DNA of 10,252 nucleotides, from the NCBI GenBank assembly GCA_017882935.1, contig JADGOP010000048.1, positions 1 through 10,252 on the forward strand, given 5' to 3'. The DNA comes from Actinomycetota bacterium. Its GTDB lineage: Bacteria > Actinomycetota > Acidimicrobiia > Acidimicrobiales > Iamiaceae. How positions within the stretch are numbered: position 1 is the stretch's first letter; each line of letters starts with the position of its first letter. The notes under the pieces were generated by a model that saw nothing but the letters and a program-made list of their open reading frames with translations, was not told the DNA's origin and did no database searches. Below are positions 7,005 through 10,252 of the stretch, one piece after another. A program made the position numbers and the translations under genes.

Positions 7005-7010
7005 ACGATA
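7005..7010 (-). promoter_or_regulatory. Candidate -10 hexamer of fhaA (leaderless)
   Basis: TATCGT on the minus strand lies eight bases (TTCGGCCC) before the fhaA ATG. This is the layout of leaderless actinobacterial promoters: TANNNT with transcription starting at or beside the A of ATG. There is no purine-rich ribosome site. No good -35 is visible at the normal distance. Confidence 0.45.
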
Positions 7011-7076
7011 CCGACTGGCTGGTCAGGTCCCGAGTCGCGGGGTCACCGACCGGCGTTCGCGGAGACGTCCCGACGA

Positions 7077-7095
7077 CCGGGCCCCGGGCCCCGGG
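7077..7095. repeat. GC-rich tandem GGGCCCC in the divergent intergenic region
   Basis: Two head-to-tail copies of GGGCCCC followed by GGG, itself nearly palindromic. It lies between the fhaA and tRNA-Leu promoters. GGCCCC at 7087-7092 could also pair with GGGGCC at 7106-7111. A role is not evident; such runs occur by chance in very GC-rich DNA. Confidence 0.4.
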
Positions 7096-7126
7096 ATGCC
7101 GGGTGGGGGCCGGCCGGGGGCTGCGC

Positions 7127-7132
7127 TACGAT
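7127..7132 (+). promoter_or_regulatory. Candidate -10 hexamer of tRNA-Leu
   Basis: TACGAT lies 15 bases before the first base of the tRNA, which would give a 5' leader of roughly 7-9 bases. It fits TANNNT. No TTGAC-like -35 is seen 16-19 bases upstream, where the sequence is G-rich. Confidence 0.35.
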
Positions 7133-7147
7133 CGAGGCTCCTCACTC

Positions 7148-7234
<87 letters not shown>

Positions 7235-7246
7235 CACCATCCGCGC

Positions 7247-7292
7247 TTCGGGTCGATGTCTGGTCGCTGGGGCGACCGAGGATCGACCCGGA
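7247..7292 (+). terminator. Long hairpin after tRNA-Leu, probable terminator without U tract
   Basis: Begins 12 bases after the encoded CCA. The outer stem pairs CGGGTCGAT (7249-7257) with ATCGACCCG (7282-7290), nine perfect pairs extended by a T-G and a T-A pair. A symmetric 4x4 internal loop follows. The inner stem pairs GGTCGC (7262-7267) with GCGACC (7272-7277) around a TGGG loop. No T run follows. GC-rich actinobacteria often lack U tracts after intrinsic terminators, and the place suits tRNA termination or 3' processing. Confidence 0.55.
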
Positions 7293-7354
7293 ACGACGGG
7301 TGGGCCGAGGTGAGAGGGTGAGGCGCTCTCCTGCGACGAACGGGGGTGGGGACG

Positions 7355-8341
7355 ATGCCGATCCTCGACGAGAGCCACGACCTGCAGCACCCGGTCGAGT
7401 CCGACGGCGCGTGGAGCGAGTCGTACTACTTCAACGCCTACGACCCCGGCGTCGACTGCGGGTTCTTCAGCCGCATCGGCGTGCGCCCCAACGAGGGCAC
7501 GATCGATGCTCACTTCGCGCTGTGGCTCCCCACCGGCGACGTCGCCCACGTGCGGTACAAGCGCGAGCAGCACGAGATGATCGACACCCACCTCGAGGTC
7601 GAGGGGGTCACGTACGACTGCATCGAGCCGATGCGGGAGTGGCGGCTGCGGGTGAAGGGCGACGCCTTCGTGCAGCGCCTGGGTGGGGACACCGGGCCCG
7701 CAACCGTCGCCCTCGACGTCGACGTGCGCTTCCACGCCCTCACGCCGGCCATCGGGGTCGACGGGCAGGGTGCCGGCCGTTCGGGAGCCGCCAGCGCCGC
7801 GGCCAGCGCGGCCGTGGGCAAGGGCCACCTCGAGCAGGCCGGGCGCTGGACCGGCACGGTCACCGTCGACGGGGACACGTTCGAGCTGACCGACGCCCGC
7901 GGCAACCGCGACAAGTCGTGGGGGGCCCGCAGCTGGGGTGCCCCGCTGATGTGGCGCTGGTTCTCGATCAACATCGACGACGACACCCACTTCGGCGGCG
8001 TCCGCATCGGCACCCCTGAGGGCGACCTCCATCGCGGCTGGGTGTGGCGAGATGGCGAGGCCACGAGCGTGGCCGAGTGGAAGGTGCGCACCGAGCTGGC
8101 CGACGACGGCCTGACCCAGCGGGTCGTGCACCTCACGGTGGTCGACAAGGCCGGCCGCGACCACGAGCTGCGGGGCGACCTGCTGCGGGTCGCGCCGTTG
8201 CCGAGGAAGAGCGCCGACGGCGTGACGGTGGTGAACGAGGGCCTGGCGAGGTGGACCTACGAGGGCCGCACCGGCAGCGGCATCGCCGAGTACCTCCACC
8301 AGCTCGACGCCGACGGCCGCCCCCGCGTCCCCATCGAGTAG
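7355..8341 (+). CDS. AttH/CrtC-like lipocalin-fold protein of unknown function
   Basis: Function unknown. The 328-residue product has no signal peptide or membrane helix and is rich in alternating beta-type segments. It carries the motif NRDKSWGARSWG (184-195), typical of the AttH / hydroxyneurosporene synthase (CrtC)-like lipocalin-fold group, in which actinobacterial members are often listed as DUF7064/DUF7065 proteins; I recognise this by motif, not by search. Other visible blocks are WSESYYFNAYDP (20-31), GRWTGTV (163-169), HRGWVWRDGE (226-235) and the C-terminal GRTGSGIAEYL (304-314). An Ala/Ser/Gly-rich stretch (139-156) looks like a flexible insert. Start: ATG at 7355 has a GGTGG-type ribosome site (7345-7349) five bases upstream; a GTG at 7346 would add three residues but has no such site. 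The preceding 7235-7354 holds the tRNA hairpin. Members of this group are often near lipid or steroid metabolism genes; nothing in this window confirms that here. Confidence 0.8.
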   Translation: MPILDESHDLQHPVESDGAWSESYYFNAYDPGVDCGFFSRIGVRPNEGTIDAHFALWLPTGDVAHVRYKREQHEMIDTHLEVEGVTYDCIEPMREWRLRVKGDAFVQRLGGDTGPATVALDVDVRFHALTPAIGVDGQGAGRSGAASAAASAAVGKGHLEQAGRWTGTVTVDGDTFELTDARGNRDKSWGARSWGAPLMWRWFSINIDDDTHFGGVRIGTPEGDLHRGWVWRDGEATSVAEWKVRTELADDGLTQRVVHLTVVDKAGRDHELRGDLLRVAPLPRKSADGVTVVNEGLARWTYEGRTGSGIAEYLHQLDADGRPRVPIE

Positions 8342-8408
8342 CCGGCTGCCGCCTGTCCCCGAAACGCGGAGGTCGAGAGGCAGGGTGACCGGACATCGGG
8401 GGAGGGGT

Positions 8409-8423
8409 CGACCAGGCTGGTCG
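8409..8423. promoter_or_regulatory. Perfect 15-base palindrome at the M50 gene start
   Basis: CGACCAG-G-CTGGTCG: seven-base arms around one base, ending one base before the ATG at 8425. It sits between a strong GGGGGAGGGG run (8398-8407) and the start codon. It could be a repressor site, or in RNA a small stem (five pairs, AGGCT loop) that shortens the otherwise too long distance between ribosome site and ATG. Confidence 0.4.
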
Positions 8424-8424
8424 G

Positions 8425-9084
8425 ATGGCCCTCGACACCCCGGCGCTGTGTGGGGTGGTCGGCGTGTCGGCCGCGCTGGTGCTGGTCAGGCCCACCTGGC
8501 GGGTGGTGCGGTACCCCGTCACCGCGGTCCACGAGCTCGGCCACCTGGTCATGGCGCTGCTCTGCGGGGGCCGGACGGGGCGGGTGCGCATCCGCGCCGA
8601 CACCTCGGGCCTGACCACGTGGCGCACCGGCCGTCAGGGCCGGGGTCGCGCCGGCATCACCGCCCTGTCGGGACCGGCCATGCCACCGCTCGTGGGCGCC
8701 GGGTGCGCCGCGGCGTTCGCGGCCGACAGGGCGGTGCTCGGCGTGGTCGGCCTCGCGGTGCTGATCGGCATCATCGCCCTGGTCGTCCGCAACGTCTGGG
8801 GCCTGGTGGTGTGCGCGGCACTGGGCGCGGTGTGCTGGTGGGGCTGGCACGACGGCAACGCCTCGGCTCAGGTGCTGATGCTGGCGAGCGCCACGGTGCT
8901 CTGCCTCGGCGGCGTCCGGGCGGTGACCGAGGAGATGACGGCGCTCGCGCCCGGCGGCCGCCGCGACACCCAGGTGGCCGCGGCCGCGCTCTGGCTCCCG
9001 CCCGCGCTGTGGGGGACGGCGCTGCTGGCCTGGGCCCTGGCGTGGACGGGCTGGGCCACCTGGCAGGTCGCCGCCACCCTCTGA
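8425..9084 (+). CDS. M50-type (M50B-like) membrane metallopeptidase
   Basis: Probable zinc peptidase embedded in the membrane; target unknown. The 219-residue product has hydrophobic helices at about 8-22, 32-47, 80-99, 103-121, 125-140, 148-163 and 185-215. The zinc motif HELGH is at 36-40 (His36 and His40 ligands, Glu37 catalytic) inside a membrane segment, as in site-2 protease relatives. Further M50B-like blocks are ALSGPAMPPLVGAG (80-93), RNVWG (122-126), and a C-terminal GGRRD (177-181) followed by WLPPALWG (190-197), where Asp181 is a candidate third ligand. There is no PDZ domain, unlike RseP or Rip1. Start: ATG at 8425 is the first start in this frame after the upstream stop; its ribosome site is unusual (see the palindrome entry). 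It follows the preceding gene by 83 bases on the same strand. The substrate cannot be guessed from the neighbours. Confidence 0.85.
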   Translation: MALDTPALCGVVGVSAALVLVRPTWRVVRYPVTAVHELGHLVMALLCGGRTGRVRIRADTSGLTTWRTGRQGRGRAGITALSGPAMPPLVGAGCAAAFAADRAVLGVVGLAVLIGIIALVVRNVWGLVVCAALGAVCWWGWHDGNASAQVLMLASATVLCLGGVRAVTEEMTALAPGGRRDTQVAAAALWLPPALWGTALLAWALAWTGWATWQVAATL

Positions 9085-9120
9085 CCGGCCCCCCATCCTG
9101 TTCGCCACCCCCGTCACACG

Positions 9121-9173
9121 CCGTTCTCTGCAGGTTTCGTGCGACCTGCGCGCGTGAACCCTGCAGAGAACGG
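9121..9173 (+). repeat. 53-base near-perfect inverted repeat after the M50 gene
   Basis: The arms CCGTTCTCTGCAGG (9121-9134) and CCTGCAGAGAACGG (9160-9173) are exact complements. After one mismatch (9135/9159) the pairing continues for eight more positions (TTCGTGCG with CGCGTGAA, two of them G-U), leaving a seven-base loop at 9144-9150. A three-base outer stem (CAC/GTG) can be added past a bulge. It starts 37 bases after the M50 stop codon. No T run follows. It could be a terminator, or two head-to-head copies of a dispersed intergenic repeat. The G-U pairs make the plus-strand RNA fold better than the minus-strand one. Confidence 0.75.
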
Positions 9174-9215
9174 GTGAAGCGGCGGTCGGGGGCGGCGCAG
9201 ATCCGGCGGGCGAGC

Positions 9216-9231
9216 AGGGCCGATGGTCCCT
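9216..9231. promoter_or_regulatory. DevR/DosR-like operator candidate
   Basis: AGGGCCGATGGTCCCT is an imperfect palindrome. Compared with the 14-base core of the mycobacterial DosR site (GGGACTWWAGTCCC), 11 of 14 positions agree; its complement reads GGGACCATCGGCCC. A possible -10 (CACACT, 9255-9260) lies 23 bases downstream; a start about 7 bases after it would put the box centre near -43, the place where DosR sites overlap the -35. The downstream gene resembles a known DosR-regulon member. The response regulator itself is not in the window. Confidence 0.5.
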
Positions 9232-9302
9232 AGGCCCGGGCCCGGGCACGGCGTCACACTGGTGGCGACCGAGAGTCGGCGGCGGTGGGGTCCGCCCGGG
9301 AC

Positions 9303-9309
9303 GAGGTGA
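9303..9309 (+). promoter_or_regulatory. Shine-Dalgarno deciding the start of the phosphoribosyltransferase-hydrolase gene
   Basis: GAGGTGA matches the 16S rRNA tail at seven bases and lies six bases before the ATG at 9316. It overlaps another ATG at 9309, which is in a different frame and leads to no credible protein. Confidence 0.75.
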
Positions 9310-9315
9310 TGACCG

Positions 9316-10252
9316 ATGGTCGTCTTCGCAGATCGAATCGACGCCGGGCGGCAGCTGGCAGGGCGGTTGGAGCACCTGCGTGGCCAGGACGTGGTGGTCC
9401 TGGGCCTGCCGCGCGGTGGGGTGCCGGTGGCGGCCGAGGTCGCGGCGGCCCTCGACGCCCCCCTCGACGTGATCGTGGTCCGCAAGCTGGGGGTGCCGTT
9501 CCAGCCCGAGCTCGCCATGGGCGCCATCGGTGAGGGCGGTGCGTGCGTCTTCGACGTCGACGTGCTGACCCACGCCGGGGTCGACGAGGACGACATCCGC
9601 CGGGTCCTGGAGCGCGAGCAGGTCCAACTCGAGGCCCGCGTGGCCCGTCTGCGTCGCGGTCGTGTCCGGGTCGATCTCACGGGTCGGGTTGCGGTCGTGG
9701 TCGACGACGGTGTGGCCACGGGCTCGACGGCGCGGGTCGCGTGCTCGGTGGCCCGCCAGCTGGGTGCGGCGAAGGTGATCCTCGCGGTCCCGGTTGGCGC
9801 GGCGCAGACCGTCCGCGAGATGAAGGAGGCCGACGAGGTGGTCTGCGTGTCGACCCCGGCCCGGTTCGCCGCGGTCGGCTACCACTACCGGGACTTCTCC
9901 CCGACGAGCGACGAGGAGGTCGTCGTCGCGCTCGACGCGGCGGCCCGGCGCGCGCGCGACCGGCACGCGGTCGGCGAGGTGCGCGACTGCGACATCGACG
10001 TCGAGATCCCTGCCGGTGCGGTCACGCTCGAGGGGCACCTGCACCTGCCCGAGCCCGCCGAGGGCGTGGTGATCTTCGCCCACGGGAGCGGGAGCAGCCG
10101 CCACAGCCCGCGGAACCGGTTCGTGGCATCGGTGCTCTTCGAGGCCGGTCTCGGCACCCTGCTCCTCGACCTGCTCACGTCCGAGGAAGAGGGCGACAGG
10201 TCGAAGGTGTTCGACGTGGAGCTGCTCGGCCGCCGGCTCGAAGCCGCCACCG
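9316..10252 (+). CDS. Phosphoribosyltransferase fused to dienelactone-hydrolase-like domain (partial, 3' end outside window)
   Basis: Two-domain protein of the type of mycobacterial Rv0571c; 312 codons are seen and the frame is open at the right edge. The N-terminal domain (about 1-215) is a predicted phosphoribosyltransferase: LPRGGVPVAAEVA (31-43), VRKLGVPFQPELAMGAIGEG (55-74), and the PRPP-binding loop VVVDDGVATGST (127-138) with its paired acidic residues. From about 225 a second domain starts (IPAGAVTLEGHLHLP) and reaches FAHGSGSSRHSPRNR (254-268), the HGxGSxxxSPRN block of small alpha/beta hydrolases, and LLLDLLTSEEE (282-292). The nucleophile region lies beyond the edge. Whether it acts on a nucleobase, and why a hydrolase is attached, is unknown. 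In Mycobacterium tuberculosis Rv0571c belongs to the DosR hypoxia regulon. The ribosome site GAGGTGA fixes the start, and a DevR-like box lies 85 bases upstream. Confidence 0.9.
   Translation, partial: MVVFADRIDAGRQLAGRLEHLRGQDVVVLGLPRGGVPVAAEVAAALDAPLDVIVVRKLGVPFQPELAMGAIGEGGACVFDVDVLTHAGVDEDDIRRVLEREQVQLEARVARLRRGRVRVDLTGRVAVVVDDGVATGSTARVACSVARQLGAAKVILAVPVGAAQTVREMKEADEVVCVSTPARFAAVGYHYRDFSPTSDEEVVVALDAAARRARDRHAVGEVRDCDIDVEIPAGAVTLEGHLHLPEPAEGVVIFAHGSGSSRHSPRNRFVASVLFEAGLGTLLLDLLTSEEEGDRSKVFDVELLGRRLEAAT

Noticed and set aside
7346-7354. GTG at 7346 as start of the lipocalin-like gene
   Set aside because: No ribosome site before it, while the ATG at 7355 has a GGTGG-type site at normal spacing; the difference is only three residues.
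8257-10104. Minus-strand open frame of 615 codons
   Set aside because: Crosses two plus-strand genes and the intergenic repeat; no motif, His/Arg/Pro-rich shadow.

Overview
The window is a very GC-rich stretch of chromosome from an actinomycete-type bacterium (Actinomycetota). The main evidence is gene order: the left 7 kb carries, all on the minus strand, fhaA, fhaB, pstP, rodA, pbpA and pknB. This is the cell-envelope and division signalling cluster known near the origin in Mycobacterium (Rv0020c to Rv0014c), Streptomyces and relatives. The short FhaA, the Thr-Thr-Thr-Val-type tails and the lack of a pknA between pbpA and pknB suggest a lineage distant from Mycobacterium, perhaps Acidimicrobiia; that placement is inference.

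Layout. 1-1209: 5' part of pknB, a PASTA Ser/Thr kinase running off the left edge. 1296-6212: pbpA, rodA, pstP and fhaB, joined by 4-base stop/start overlaps (GTGA, ATGA, ATGA), so surely one translationally coupled unit. 6337-6996: fhaA. 6997-7147: divergent region, from which minus-strand genes run left and plus-strand genes run right. 7148-7234: tRNA-Leu(CAG) with encoded CCA, followed by a long hairpin. 7355-8341: AttH/CrtC-like lipocalin-fold protein of unknown function. 8425-9084: M50-type membrane metallopeptidase. 9085-9315: non-coding, with a 53-base inverted repeat and a DevR/DosR-like operator candidate. 9316 to the right edge: phosphoribosyltransferase fused to a dienelactone-hydrolase-like domain, the type of Rv0571c. 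No gene-free stretch exceeds 300 bases.

How the genes work together. PknB is expected to sense peptidoglycan fragments or lipid II through its external PASTA repeats and to phosphorylate envelope-synthesis targets. PstP reverses this. FhaA and FhaB bind the phosphothreonines. The SEDS glycosyltransferase RodA and the class B transpeptidase PbpA form the peptidoglycan-polymerising and crosslinking pair. The three minus-strand genes that follow a real gap (fhaA, fhaB, pknB) each have a TANNNT hexamer 8-9 bases before the ATG, suggesting separate, nearly leaderless transcripts within the cluster.

The right-hand genes look unrelated to the cluster and to each other. The most interesting point there is the DevR-like box placed about 43 bases before an inferred transcription start of a gene whose mycobacterial relative belongs to the DosR dormancy regulon. 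I see no mobile element, CRISPR array or clearly new multi-gene system; most other long open frames are antisense or out-of-frame shadows produced by GC bias.
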